Of a stretch of DNA of 64,000 bases, positions 48,976 through 60,139 are shown piece after piece (position 1 is the first letter of the stretch; the number at the start of each line of letters is the position of its first letter). This stretch comes from Garcia nutans (taxonomy: Eukaryota; Streptophyta; Magnoliopsida; Malpighiales; Euphorbiaceae), in assembly GCA_947685225.1 (NCBI GenBank), contig CANTUV010000039.1, positions 39,176,001 through 39,240,000 on the forward strand. Direction: 5' to 3'. The position numbers and the translations under genes are program-made. A model generated the notes under the pieces. The model saw only the letters and a list, made by a program, of their open reading frames with translations. It was not told where the DNA came from and searched no databases.

Positions 48976-49132
48976 TAAAAATGGAGTAACCAGTTATGCC
49001 AGAATTCTCAACTGATAAAGGTAAGTCAAATCAAATTCAATCTCGGGTCCAAGTACCCAAAATAAATTCAAGTAACCATCTCATCAAAAATTAAGTCTTA
49101 TTGTTTTTCATTCTCTAAAGTCTCAGATCGTT

Positions 49133-49148
49133 CAAGCAGGGGGCAAAT
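49133..49148 (+). promoter_or_regulatory. Polypurine tract
   Basis: CAAGCAGGGGGCAAAT directly precedes the 3' LTR start (TGTAGACCC at 49149), the place where plus-strand priming occurs. Confidence 0.7.
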
Positions 49149-51388
49149 TGTAGACCCTTAATTTTTTATCCAATCCAGTCCAATATATTTTAATTAGTCC
49201 AAAATATTTTTGTATTGTCCAATATATTTTAATTAGTCCAAAATAATTTTTATTATCTTAATTAAATAATATTTGCTTTAGTATTTAATTTTTATAATTA
49301 ATAATAAATAATAATAAACAAATAAATAAAAATAAAAATTGGCGACAGAAAATTTCGTCGCCGAAAAGGGTTGCGGCGAAATGGCCAAAGCCATTTTGCC
49401 TGCAGATTATTTCTATGGGCGAAATGGCCCGCAGGCCAATTTCGCCCCGCAGCCCGCAGCCAGCTGCGGCAGCTTTTTCACCAGCGCAATTTTTCCGCAG
49501 TAGTTTTTTTTCGCCAGCGAAATTTTTTCAACGCAAATTTTTCCGAAACCAAATACAATTAGGTTTCGGTTTCCTTTTCTTAATCAATGTTAGATTCCGT
49601 GAATAACTAAAATTAATCATAAAAATCTTCTATAAATAAGGACTAAAACAACACAGAAAGAGAAGGAAAAATCTGGGATCGAAATTCAGGAGAAAAAAAG
49701 AGACAATCGAGTGAATTGAAAAACTTTGAATCAATCAGACTTTTTGAGAGAAGCAAACAAGCAAATTCAATCCATCAAAGGCAACCATCTTGCCTTTGTT
49801 CTTGTTCATCCAAGAAATAATTTTTGGTGGAACCAACAAACGAAGGTATGAATTTATTTATTTATTTTTACAGTAAGCTTCATCATTCAAGATTAAAAAT
49901 TATTGTTTATGTTTCTTCAAAATTTTAAAACCTTAATCTACTTTCTAACTTTTCAAAACCTTAAATCGCTTCAAGATTTACCAAAACCCTAATTTGCTTT
50001 TCAATTCTTCAAAACCCTAAATTGAATCTGTTTCTTTCCAAAACCCTAAAAAATATATTTTTTGTTTCTATAAACCTTAAATCGTTTTGTTTATTTTCAT
50101 AAAACTTCATAAAACTATAAATTATTTTTCCAAATTCTAAAATCATATACATTCTCTGAAAACACTAAAAACCCTAATTCAACTTTAGAATCAAGACAGT
50201 AACCTCAAACCAATTATTCTAAACCCTAGTTTTCTTAAACCCTAATTCCCTTAAAACCTTAAACACTAATTTTTCTATATCCTAATCTTTAAAATCTTAA
50301 AACCTTATAAATTTAAATATTAAAATTCAATATGTTAAATACAAAATAATGATCCAGTAACCGTAAATCATAAATCTAAATGGTTTAAAGTGTCCAAACC
50401 CTAATTTCATGATTTCACTCCTCAAACACTAATTTGGTTAATTAAAGAACCTTATCAATCCCTTAAATCATAAAACCTTAATCCATTTCAATTCTTTTAA
50501 AATTTACTGTAGCTAAGAATGACAAACCCTAAATAATACTAAAATTCCAAAATCCTAAAGTATTAATTAAAGAATTTTAAATAGAAACAGTAACCCTAAT
50601 TTGAATCTTTACTTGCTTTATTTAATTTTATCTTTGATTATGTAGTCTATTATATGCTTTAATTTATTTTCAATGCTTTGTTGATTTATTTAAGTTCAAT
50701 ACTTGATTTATTTAGTTTATCGTGGATGGATGTTTACATTCTATTGATGTTTAATATCTTTGATGAATGATTTATTTATGATGAATGGTCATTTACTTTT
50801 ATCGATTTATTTAGATTTTCAAATGTTGTAAGATGTATGTTTCCACTTGGTGGGTACCTCATTAGTTAAATATCATGTAACTTAAATTGCTTTTATATTT
50901 TAGACCAATGTAAAGGACATGTTTCTACCTTTCGGTGGGTGTCCTATTTAGGCATGGATTATGTAAGGGCATGTTTTTCATCTTTAGATGAGTGTCCATT
51001 TATTTGTTTTGCTTGGGCATTGTTTTGATTTTCAATATATCGATGCTTTATTTTAATTATTGTGTGTAATATGGATAGTGTTGTTATATTTAAGAATTTT
51101 ATAATATTAAGACCTGTAAATGAGGCCGGTTCCAATAAACCGGGCGCTGTGGGGGTGCTGGGCCATTTCTCACCTTCTCCACATGTACCCAACTTTTCGA
51201 ACTCATTAGGGGGTTGGGGATTTCTTAGGAATCGAGTCATCCACCCCTTTCTTTTTTCCCGGCCCGTTCGGGTGGCGACTTCATTTTCTCCAGACTTAGG
51301 TCCGTGTTCTCTAAGGCCCCGAGCCTAAACAGTGTCGAAGTCGCAACAATCATTCCACCGGGAGTGGGGGCGAAAATCCCCACTCACA
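49149..51388 (+). repeat. 3' LTR
   Basis: Collinear with 41214-43458, with scattered substitutions and small indels. A 20 bp stretch (AGAATCAAGACAGTAACCTC, near 50186) is present here and absent from the 5' LTR. The TATA box is at 49631 and the hairpins at about 50831-50997. The number of differences suggests the insertion is not recent. Confidence 0.95.
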
Positions 51389-51457
51389 CTAATTGAACTA
51401 ATTGAACCATAAACTCATTATCAATCCGGTTTGATATCCGATTTGGTTTTAAAAATA

Positions 51458-51840
51458 TTACATAGAACAATTATTGGCCACCGGGAAATTCATTAGGAAA
51501 GAATAGGGTTGTTCAACCAGCTGCAGGTTGCTTGGTTGACCCAATTCAATCCAAATAAAATCAAATCAATTTTAGTTAAATTTTTTTTTGAAAATTAAGT
51601 TAGATTTCAGGTTATTTTTAAAATTCTTTGATTTATTGGTTGCATTATGAGTTTGTAAGATATATATACACACACACACACACACCTTTTCATAATAGCA
51701 TTTAAATTATTATAAACCTAATATTCCTCTCAAAACTTTCTCACTCGCGCCTATCTCTCTCTCTCTCTCATTTTCTCTGACCTATACCTACCTCTCTCTC
51801 ATTTTCTCTTTATCTTTCTACCTCTCCCTCTATCTTCTCA
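51458..51840. other. Spacer with (CA)n and CT-rich tracts
   Basis: (AC)n at 51667-51686 and CT-rich repeats at 51745-51835. This pyrimidine-rich sequence resumes at 58225, right of the copia element, which therefore inserted into it. Confidence 0.6.
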
Positions 51841-52019
51841 TGAAAGAATTGGATTCTCAATAATATTCTATTAACAATAAGAAGTATTTATACAAGAGTA
51901 TTCTTAATAGGAATAGAACTATTTAACCAATGATATCATGGATACAATATTTACATTCCTATAATACAACAACTACCATAATAGGATTATATTCCTCAAT
52001 AGGATCATATTCCTTATCA
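51841..52019 (-). repeat. Copia 3' LTR, 179 bp
   Basis: Plus-strand ends are TGAAAGAATTGG and CCTTATCA; collinear with 58042-58217. Confidence 0.9.
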
Positions 52020-52109
52020 CTCTCCTGCAAGTTGAGCTAGGTTAGACAACAAAGTCAACTTGCCATGCAACTAATGAAATTGATCTTTGGCCAAGGGTTT
52101 ATTAAAAAT

Positions 52110-53420
52110 ATCAGCAATCTGATAATGAGAATTAATATATCAGACTTATTATAACTTGTTCTTTCCTTGATCATGAACAAAATGAAAATCAATCTCCATT
52201 TTTTTGGTGTGATTATGAAATACCGGATTAGCAGTCAAATATGTGTCGCTCAAATTATCACACCATAGAGTAGGCGAAACTCAAATTGGTAGTCCAATCT
52301 CATGCAACAACAGACGAAGCTATGTTATCTCAGAAGCTACTATGGCAATAGTTCTATACTTGGCTTCAGTGGAGGACTAAGATACAGAATGTTGCTTACG
52401 AGAGACTTAATATATCAAATTAGAACCCAAATAAATTGCAAATCCAATGGTGGACTTGCAACCATCAACTAAACCTCCCCAATGTGCATCACTATGTTGC
52501 AAAATTCTCTTGACCACACTCTAATGAGCATTAGTTAGACAATGCATGAACTAAGAGACTTTATTCATAGCAAAGGCAATGTGAGGATGGGTAAAAGTCA
52601 AATATTACATACCACCTACAATACTTGGAAATAATATTTCATCAGAAAAGGCTTTCCCATGCCGAGCACTAAGTTTATCTGAAATAGCTACTGGTGTATT
52701 GATAGGACTGCAGGTAGACATATTTGCCCATTCTAGTAATTTAGCAATATATTTTCATTGAGTGGGCATTAAATCATTCTGCTTCTAATGTTCTTTAATG
52801 CCAAAAAAAAAGTAAGATAGTTGACTAAGATCTCTTAGTGCAAACTATTTTTAAAGATAAATAATCAACTAGTGGATAAGAACATCATTGGAACCAAGTA
52901 TAAGAATATCATCGATATAAACCAAACAAAAAATAATATCAATTCCACAAGGGTAATAAAAAAGAGATGGATCAATTTTGGATTCGAAGAAACCAAACTG
53001 ACATAAGGTATCTGTAAGCCTTTTATTCCACATCCTCGGTGCTCGTTTTAAGCCATAAAAAGACCATTTAAGCAAGTATACATGATCCTTTTTCTGTGGG
53101 TCAACGAAACCTAGAGTTTGAGCCATACAAACTTCATCTTCTAAGAACCCATTTAAGAAAGCTCTGGAGATATCAATTTAAGTAACTTTCCATGTTCGAG
53201 AGACAGCAATGGACAAAAGAAGTCGAATTGTAGCAAGCTTGACAATAAGACTGAAAGTCTCAGAAAAATTAATACTAGGGCACTGAGTATATCCTTTAGC
53301 AACCAAGCGAGCTTTATATCTCTCAATCGAACCATCAAGATTTCTTTTGGTTTTGTAATCCCACTTACACCCAACAAGATTCTGCTTAGGGTCAAGAGGG
53401 ACCAACTACCATATGCCATT
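52110..53420 (-). pseudogene. Copia reverse transcriptase and RNase H remnant
   Basis: Right to left, the reverse transcriptase starts with NLVGCKWDYKTKRNLDGS and ERYKARLVAKGYTQ (about 53380-53275). It continues through LLKWSFYGLKRAPRMWNKRL and reaches the catalytic YIDDILIL block near 52900. RNase H follows with AIVASEIT, LLLHEIGLPI, LWCDNLSDTYLTANPVFHNH and KMEIDFHFV (about 52360-52180). These are the usual copia polyprotein blocks. Stops and frame changes occur between them. The enzyme would copy element RNA into DNA in cytoplasmic particles; this copy cannot. Confidence 0.9.
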
Positions 53421-53460
53421 TTCCCATGAGTGCATTGTATTCAAGTTGCATTGCTCCACG

Positions 53461-54429
53461 CTAATGAGAGTACTTTGCAACTTGAGAATAAGATGTGGGA
53501 TCAACTATTGAAGTAACGGCATCATTATAAGATGCTAGAGTCTTTGGTTTTAAATTCCCAATTTGAGCTTTAGTAACCATGTGATGGCGACGCCCATTCA
53601 TGGTATCTGGTTGTGACGTTTGTATATTTGAAGTTGTATGATCAACATTAGGCATGCCCACACCTTGTGAATCAGAGATAGATGCACCCCCAGAAATATG
53701 AATAGAGTTAAGCTTGCCAAGCGTTCCCACAACTTGAAAAGCAAAGGAAGAGATAGCCATAGAAGGAGATTTTGAATAAGTTGTGCCCTCATCTTGTTGA
53801 TCAGAGACAAGGTCACCCACATAAGTGAATTTAGAATAAAGCGTGCCCACGTCTTGTGGATTAGAGATAGGGTCACTCATAAAAGTGGATTTAGAATAAG
53901 ACATGCCCACGTCTTCTTAATAAAAGATAAAATCACTCATATAAGAGAATTTAGAATAATTCATGCCCACGTCTTATTGATCAGAGGCAAAAACACCCAC
54001 ATAAGTGGATTTAAAATAAGGCATGCCCACGACTTATTAAGCACTTACTTCTGAATGCATAAAATTAGGTATGTCCGCTATGGAAACCAAACCAAATGTT
54101 GCAAGTCAAAAATAGGAGATGAATTAAGCATGGAATATGTAGTGGTACTTGCATCAATATGCTTAGCAAAGGGAAACATTTGTTTATCAAACACAACATA
54201 GCATGAGACAAAAAATTTATTGGATTAAATATCAAAACATTTATATCCTTTATGAGTTCTACTATAGCCTAGAAAAATATATGGATGAGATTGAGATGAT
54301 AATTTATTAACAGAATAAGGACATAGCCATGGATAGCATAAGCAACTAAAAATTCAAAGAGCATTATAATCTGTCTTATGATTAAACAATTATTCAAAAG
54401 GAGACATATTGTTCAAAACAGGAGTAGGT
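53461..54429 (-). pseudogene. Copia integrase C-terminal part and repetitive linker
   Basis: At the right (54429-54180) the reading LPTPVLNNMSPFE, then HPYIFLGYSRTHKGYKCFD, is the copia integrase C-terminal/GKGY-like region (here HKGYKCFD). It is followed by a 60 bp tandem repeat (about 54045-53760) encoding a 20-residue unit of the type D-VGTLYSKFTYVGDLVSDQQ. A non-repetitive linker then ends at 53461 near the start of the reverse transcriptase. The linker between integrase and reverse transcriptase varies among copia elements; the repeat expansion is unusual. Confidence 0.75.
53760..54045 (-). repeat. 60 bp tandem repeat in the copia linker, about 5 units
   Basis: Plus-strand units share GCCCACGTCTT followed by GAGA.A.GGTCACTCATA and AAGTGGATTTAGAATAA. 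Spacing is 60 bp, so the frame is kept from unit to unit. Confidence 0.85.
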
Positions 54430-54770
54430 AAGCGTGCATACCTTTAATTTTGATCCTGAATGAGTTCAGAGGCTTAAACATGGTCCAATCTAATTTTAAA
54501 AGGATCTGGTTCTAATTGAATGGCCCAGAATGACTCGGTTGGACCTAATGGGTCAACAATAACTTAAATCCATGTTGAATCGGTGTGCAAATTCGACATT
54601 AGTCGAACCACATTTCAAATTGGCTCCCAATTCTACATGAGTTTAGCTCATGTCGAATTGGTGGCCACCTTCGACATGAATCCTTGTTCAAGTTGAAGTC
54701 GGCCTGAAGAAATTGAGTCCTAATAGAACTAGAAAGCTTGAATGACTTGGAAGGTTGCCCTAGATACTAT

Positions 54771-54778
54771 TATAAATA
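54771..54778 (+). promoter_or_regulatory. TATA box of the family B LTR
   Basis: TATAAATA about 90 bp after the motif array. Confidence 0.6.
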
Positions 54779-55498
54779 CAATAGGTGAGGCACAAATCAA
54801 GGGGCGACCTTTAGCAAATAAAGATAGAAACAGAAAACCACAAGCGATTTAAAAAAAATGCCAAAAGAGACAGTAGCAACCGAGAGCCAAAATCATCAAA
54901 TAAGTAATCGAGATCACCAAAACAAGAAAAGGATAGAAAGCAAAAACAAAAGGAGACAGAAACCTTAAACCCAGAAGCATACTGTGAACATCGTTTGTTC
55001 AACCAAAAACCCTAATTAACCCAAACCAATTGCAACGATCCAAACAGCAACAAGGCTTGGTTTAGCATAAACTACTTTGGTGGAACTTACAATGTAGGTA
55101 TGATTTTCATGTACTAAATCTATTTAATTTAATTAAGTTTAATCTTCATTTAAATCTTACAAATTACTGCATTTTAATTCACTACCTTGATTTTGCAATC
55201 TAAAATCTAATTATAAGATAAAACCCTAATAATCAATCTCTAATTTCACAATAAAACTCTAATTTCACAACAAAACTTATTTTATAAATCGTTTACCTTT
55301 CTGGGGCACTACCCCCTTGATATCCGCCTACTAATCGGCTAGTGGGACTGTCGTATGTGTGGCATCCTATATTTCCTTAACTAGTTAATATTAAGATGTA
55401 TTTGTGGATTGCAATTTTAATTTCCATTTAATTAAGCCTTAGTTTTATAATTCTTTATATGATGATGGATTGTAATTTTTATTTGGAGCATGATGTAA

Positions 55499-55610
55499 AA
55501 GGCATGTTTCCACTTGTGGGTGCCTTATTTATTAAGTTTTGTAATTTAACTTATGTTATGGACTTTGTATCATTGTAAAGGATATATTTTCACCAATCGG
55601 TGGGTGTCCT
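55499..55610 (+). ncRNA. Two-stem hairpins in the family B LTR
   Basis: Hairpin 1 (55499-55525): outer AAGGCA/TGCCTT, inner CCA/TGG. Hairpin 2 (55579-55610): outer AGGATA/TGTCCT (one U-G pair), inner CACC/GGTG. A third, decayed copy lies near 55648-55680. Same architecture as 42903-43067. Confidence 0.5.
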
Positions 55611-55995
55611 ATTTTATTTACTTATATTTTAGACATTAGACACTGTAAGGGCATATTTTCATCTAGTATTAGCGCATTTTATTTGATTGGTTTGATTTTA
55701 ATATAATGAATATTTATTTATTATGATTGCATATAATATGGATGGTATTATAATAATTAAGAATTTAATAATATTTATACCTGAAAAGAAAGCCGATTCC
55801 AATGAACTGGACGTTATAGGGGTGCTAGGTCATTCTCACATTCCCCATATGTACCCAACTTTCTAAACCCAATAGGGGGTTGGAAATTTCTTAGGAATCG
55901 AGTCATCCACCACTTTTCTTTCTCGGCCCGTCCAGATGGCGACTCTATTTCTTAGGGTTTAGGTCCGAGCCTAACAGTGCCAAAGTCGCAAAGCG

Positions 55996-56950
55996 ATTTA
56001 TGGCATAAGAAGCTAAATCAAATGCATTTGTCCAAAATTTATGAGGAATAGAAGAATGATATATAAGAGCCCTACCCGTTTATAAATATGTCTATGTTTT
56101 CTTTTAGCACAACTATTTTGTTCAAAGGTGTATGGGCAAGAAATTCATTGAGATATTCCATTTTCACAAAGATATTTAGATAAAGCTTGGAATTCACCAC
56201 CCCAATTGGCTTGAAAAACTTTAATTAGTTGCCCAAAAAAATTTTCAAATAAGGTACAAATTTTTTTAAAATAGAGAGAATTTCAAATTTAAGATGCAAA
56301 AATAAACCAAGCATATTGAGAGTAATGATCATAAAAATAACATAATAATGAAATCTATCGTTGGAGACAACTAGAGAAGATCCCAACAAATATGAATAAA
56401 TCACATCCAAAGGGCCAGTAATTGAAGAAGAAAATAAACAAAATGAAGTTTATGACTTTTCGATACAATACAAGATTGACACAAGGAATTAAAACTACTA
56501 GAACCAGAAATTAATTGGTGTTTTATTACTCTTGGAATTGTTGGTGCATTTGCATGTCCTAATCGCACATGCCAAGTGAAGAGAGAGTATAATAAGCTTA
56601 GGCAGTAAAACTCTTGGGCACGATGGAGAAGGAATATAAACCACCTTCGCTCTTGACTTGGTATAAGATATCCTTCCTTTTCACGTCCTTAATAAAAAAA
56701 TGGTTAGGGAAAAATTCCAAAGAGACTTGGTTATATCGTGTAAAAGTATTTACAGACAATAAATTTTGTGTAGTACTTGAAACTTATAAAATATCACGAA
56801 GAGAAAACTTATGATTATTAATTGTAGCATATGAATTTCCAACATAAGATATGGGTAATTTAGAACCATTGCCAAGAGTAACTTCTTCAATTCTAGTTTA
56901 CTTAGAATGAATTGCCAAGTTGTCATGACCAGTAATTAAATGATGAGGTG
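55996..56950 (-). pseudogene. Copia protease-to-integrase remnant
   Basis: Right to left: VPHHLI-type protease end (about 56960-56940, WIMVHLII in the present frame), LLLAMVLNYPYLMLEIHMLQ-type region, FKFQVLHKIYCL, then the integrase core beginning LDVIYSYLLGSSLVVSNDRF and YYVIFM (56410-56330). It continues KFVPYLKIFLGN and EFLAHTPLNK to FWTNAFDLASYAIN beside the solo LTR at 55996. The integrase would insert element DNA into the chromosome. Acidic catalytic residues cannot all be confirmed because of frame breaks. Confidence 0.8.
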
Positions 56951-57983
56951 TACCATTATCCATCAGTCGTTCCTGATTAGGCTAGGATGATTTACTTTCC
57001 AAATTCGATATTGGTCATGTAGAAGCACGAGTAACTGAAGTATTCACTTTAAGAGGAGGACATACCCTTGCAACATGACCACTGTCATTACAGTTGCGAC
57101 ACACAACTATGCAAGTGTCTGAAGACATAAACTGAGATTGAAAACTATTAGATTAGCTATAGCCACGATGTTGAGAGGGAGAGGAAAAGGACTGATAACT
57201 GTTTTGACTATGGCCAAGTCCTTTTCTTCCTCTTCCACACCACTGGCTTGACTGATGGTGAGAAAATTGAGAAAATTGACAGATGGTGGAATAGCGGTTG
57301 TCTCTTCCTCACATTTTAGATGCCTTTCTTTTGTCAAAAGCATACCTTAAAAACCATTAAAATCATAATCATCAACACGATATTCAATCATTCTAAAAAA
57401 TAATTTATAGGTTGGTTCAAGTCTAGCAATAAAAAAATTAAATTTGTTCTTCATCCTAAACATGATGCTATGAAGTTATTAATTTATCTGTAATATCTTT
57501 GGCATGTAAGACATAAGTCTCAATAGAAGAATTTTCCATGCTTCAAATTGTGCAATTTTGCATATAACTCTTTGATATAAGCGATCTAAATGCATAGGTG
57601 GAAACAAGTTTGTCCATGTTGCACAAGCCAATAAACTAAGGCAGGACCCCTTCTAAAACTGAAGTAATGATTCAACTAAGTACAATATGATTTTGGTGTT
57701 TCCAAATTTTGAATGCAGGATTTGGTGTGCCATCTTCAAGTTTAGGTAATGAAATTGGTTCACTTTAGTAAATGTGATATTCTAAACCATAACCAATTAC
57801 CATGGGCAAAAACTATGTCTTCCATAATAAAAAATTTATAGCGGTAAGTTTAATTGTTAATTGATATAAAAGTTTAGGTGAAATAGAAAAGAAAGAAATT
57901 TGAGAAGAAGGGGTTGCCACTGATATAACTACAACAACTATAGAATTGTGACTATTAATGGTTTTACTTTCAGTGAAAGACAT
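56951..57983 (-). pseudogene. Copia gag remnant with zinc knuckle
   Basis: It starts at ATG 57983 (MSFTESKTINSHN). It has LLYQLTIKLTAINFLLWKT and FLPMVIGYGLEYHI, the usual copia gag N-terminal pattern, and later an intact CX2CX4HX4C knuckle CRNCNDSGHVARVC at about 57105-57062. Several stops (for example after LLWKT) disable it. It precedes the protease/integrase remnant in the same orientation. Confidence 0.85.
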
Positions 57984-58028
57984 GGTGAAGCTAGGGTTTT
58001 TTTAAATTGATTAATGTAGCTAGAGTTT

Positions 58029-58041
58029 GGCTTTGATACCA
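58029..58041 (-). promoter_or_regulatory. Copia primer-binding site
   Basis: TGGTATCAAAGCC on the minus strand, immediately after the 5' LTR; close to the initiator-Met tRNA complement TGGTATCAGAGC. Confidence 0.85.
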
Positions 58042-58217
58042 TGAAAGAATTGAAGGCTCAATAATATTCTATTAATAAGTGGTATTTATACAAGAGTATT
58101 CCTAATTAGAATAAGAATATTTAATCAATGATATCTATGATACAATATTTACATTCCCAAAATACAACAACTACCATAATGGGTTTATATTCCTCAATAG
58201 AATCATATTCTTTATCA
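58042..58217 (-). repeat. Copia 5' LTR, 176 bp
   Basis: Plus-strand ends are TGAAAGAATTGA and CTTTATCA; collinear with 51841-52019 with about a dozen differences. Confidence 0.9.
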
Positions 58218-59098
58218 TTTTGATCTCACTCTACTTTGTCCTCTCTATCTTTTTCTTTTTGGTTCTTGATCCCACTATCCTCTTTGCTCCTCCTCTCACT
58301 CTTTATCTAAATCTCCTCTTCCATCTTTAGATCTTTTGTTTTATGTGTGTGTGTGTGTGTTTTATTATTTTTCTATGTGTTTTTTCACTTGTCTAAGATC
58401 TCCAAATCTCTTTGTTGTGCTTGTGAAATTTTACTTTCTCTATATTTTTTATTTTGAATTTTCTATGTATTTTTTATTTTGTGTATATGCGTGTGTTTTA
58501 TTGCTTTTTTATTTTTTGATAATTAATTAGTTAAAAAATCATATAGTGTAAATGTGTTTTTTTTCTTTTTTTTTCTCTATTTTTTTATTTTGTATATGTG
58601 TGTGATACTATATTTACACAATAACCAATTTTTGTTTTTTGTTTTTTCATTTTTTCCTTTGTTTCATTTTTTCCCACAAAAAAGAGATTGGTTCAGCAAC
58701 TTAGCCTATCAGCTCGAGCGGCCTTTGGGCCAAGTTTTGGATATAAAATTGGGCTTTTGACAAAAATAAAATAATTTCAAATATACTAGTATAAAATTTT
58801 TATCAAAATAACAGATTTTTATTAGTTTACAAAGAGTTTATAATAAGTTTATAAATTTTACACAGTTTAAAATGAGTTTATTATGAGTTTATAATAAAAT
58901 GACTAAAATACACCTGATAAAAAAGAAAAAAAATTTAAAAATGTAGTGGAGAGTGTCATTTTTCCTATGAAATTCAATACTAAAACGTTCTCAGGTTAGA
59001 CTATAGGAAAAGGGCAAAATCTAGCCTAAGAATATTCAGGAAAGAACATAGCATGATTCAATAGAAATATACTATGTGTATAATATAAGATAAAATAA
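58218..59098. other. Pyrimidine-rich then AT-rich spacer
   Basis: CT-rich to 58330, (GT)n at 58341-58361, then T-rich sequence. No supported gene. Confidence 0.5.
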
Positions 59099-59900
59099 GG
59101 GGTTCTTACAAAATTATCACAAAATTATCCATAAAAATAATTTTTTTTAAAAAAATATTGCAACTTTTAGAAGAAGTTTGGTTAAATTTTAAAAAATACC
59201 CATTTCCTTATTAAAATAGATTTTTTTAAAATACCTCATCTCTAATATTTTACTTCAATGTTTATCTTTTTCAAACTTTATTATTAAATAAATATACTCC
59301 AATAAAATAGTAAAAATTAATATTATAAATCACATTTTCAAAATATAAAATGAATTAATTTTTTATAAAGAAAAAAATTTGATTTTGATTTCAAATAAAA
59401 AATAACACTCACAAAAATAATCTAAAAAAGAAAAATATACAAAAATATATTAATAAAAATTATTAAATTTATTTTTAAAAAAATTTCATGTATTACACAA
59501 TAAAAAATAAAATTAAAAAATATTAATTTTATTGTGTATATATTGTGCATAGGTTTTATATTTGTTGTGTGTATATTGTGTATATGTTATATAAAACTCT
59601 ATAGATATTGTGTATATGTTGTGTGTATGTTATATAATTGTTGTGTATATTATGTGTTGTGTGAAGGTTGTGTGTATATAAAATTAAAAAAATAAAGTGA
59701 AAAAACTATGAAATATATTGCATAAATATTATATAGATATTTGGTACATATTTATTTTGTGTGTATCTTATATATATAATATATATTTGTATATTTTGTA
59801 TATATGCTGTGAATATGTGAAAAATTATTTATGAATAAAAATAAAATATGTAAGAAGAAAAAAATAAAAAATATCGTCATTTTCCCATAAAAAAGAAAAA
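59099..59900 (+). repeat. AT-rich dispersed repeat, copy 2
   Basis: Same family as 35110-36240, with AATAACACTCACAAAAATAAT and TTGTGTATATTGTG words. It is inverted relative to 63200-64000. Confidence 0.45.
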
Positions 59901-60139
59901 AAAAATCTAAAATCCGAATAAACGAAAGAAAAAGTTAATGGTCTTAAATCTGAAAATGGGATTAAAAAAAAGATATTACAAAAATAACCTAAAAATTAAA
60001 TTCTTTTTCAAATTTACAGCATATCAAAAAAAATTTAAATTTACAGAAACTATTCTTTTTAATTGCAAAATTAAGAAGGAGCTGCATATGCATGCAGATG
60101 ATTGTCTGCTAAAGTGTTCTTGTAATGTAAGTTGCAGAT

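Larger units (their letters stand above)
41214..51388 (+). mobile_element. Non-autonomous Gypsy/Tat-type LTR retrotransposon, 10.2 kb
   Basis: Two LTRs of 2245 and 2240 bp, both starting TGTAGAC and ending CTCACA, are flanked by an identical 5 bp duplication CTAAT (41209-41213 and 51389-51393). A primer-binding site begins one base after the 5' LTR and a purine tract precedes the 3' LTR. The 5.7 kb interior has only a broken gag piece. No protease, reverse transcriptase, RNase H or integrase was found in any frame. A 1 kb minisatellite precedes the purine tract. It fits a large non-autonomous derivative that must have used another element's enzymes. The Tat assignment rests on the gag zinc motif and LTR style. 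Confidence 0.9.
40827..51457. mobile_element. MITE split by the 41214-51388 retrotransposon
   Basis: Left part 40827-41213 starts GTTTTTAAAACTAGACTAG and has CGACCAGTCGAAC and ACCGGTTAAA words. Right part 51389-51457 ends AATCCGGTTTGAT...TTTGGTTTTAAAAATAT. The two termini are imperfect inverted repeats, and the word content is like the MITE at 14757-15103. Joining the parts gives about 0.45 kb. It was there before the retrotransposon inserted. Confidence 0.55.
54435..55990 (+). mobile_element. Solo LTR of Tat-like family B, 1556 bp
   Basis: It starts TGCATACC and ends GTCGCA, flanked by an identical 5 bp duplication AAGCG (54430-54434, 55991-55995). The copia reading frame (ASYAINR then LPTPVL) resumes across it, confirming insertion into an older element. 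Inside: an array built on AATTCGACATGA in both orientations (54588-54680), TATA box (54771), a leader with ATCAAGGGGCGACC, donor-like GTAGGTATGATTTT (55095), hairpin repeats (55499-55525, 55579-55610), and a U5 block collinear with that of the 41-51 kb element. It lacks a partner and interior, so it arose by LTR recombination. Confidence 0.9.
51841..58217 (-). mobile_element. Degenerate Ty1/copia retrotransposon with a nested solo LTR
   Basis: Short LTRs at 51841-52019 and 58042-58217 flank gag and pol remnants on the minus strand in copia order: gag, zinc knuckle, integrase, reverse transcriptase, RNase H. The primer-binding site TGGTATCAAAGCC (minus strand, 58041-58029) matches the initiator-methionine tRNA site used by many copia elements. 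A purine tract TGCAGGAGAG lies beside the 3' LTR (52020-52029, minus strand). Without the nested LTR it is about 4.8 kb. No clear 5 bp duplication flanks it. Numerous stops and frameshifts show it is dead. Confidence 0.9.

Noticed and set aside
51836..58222. 5 bp target duplication of the copia element
   Set aside because: TCTCA on the left and TTTTG on the right do not match; the border may be rearranged.
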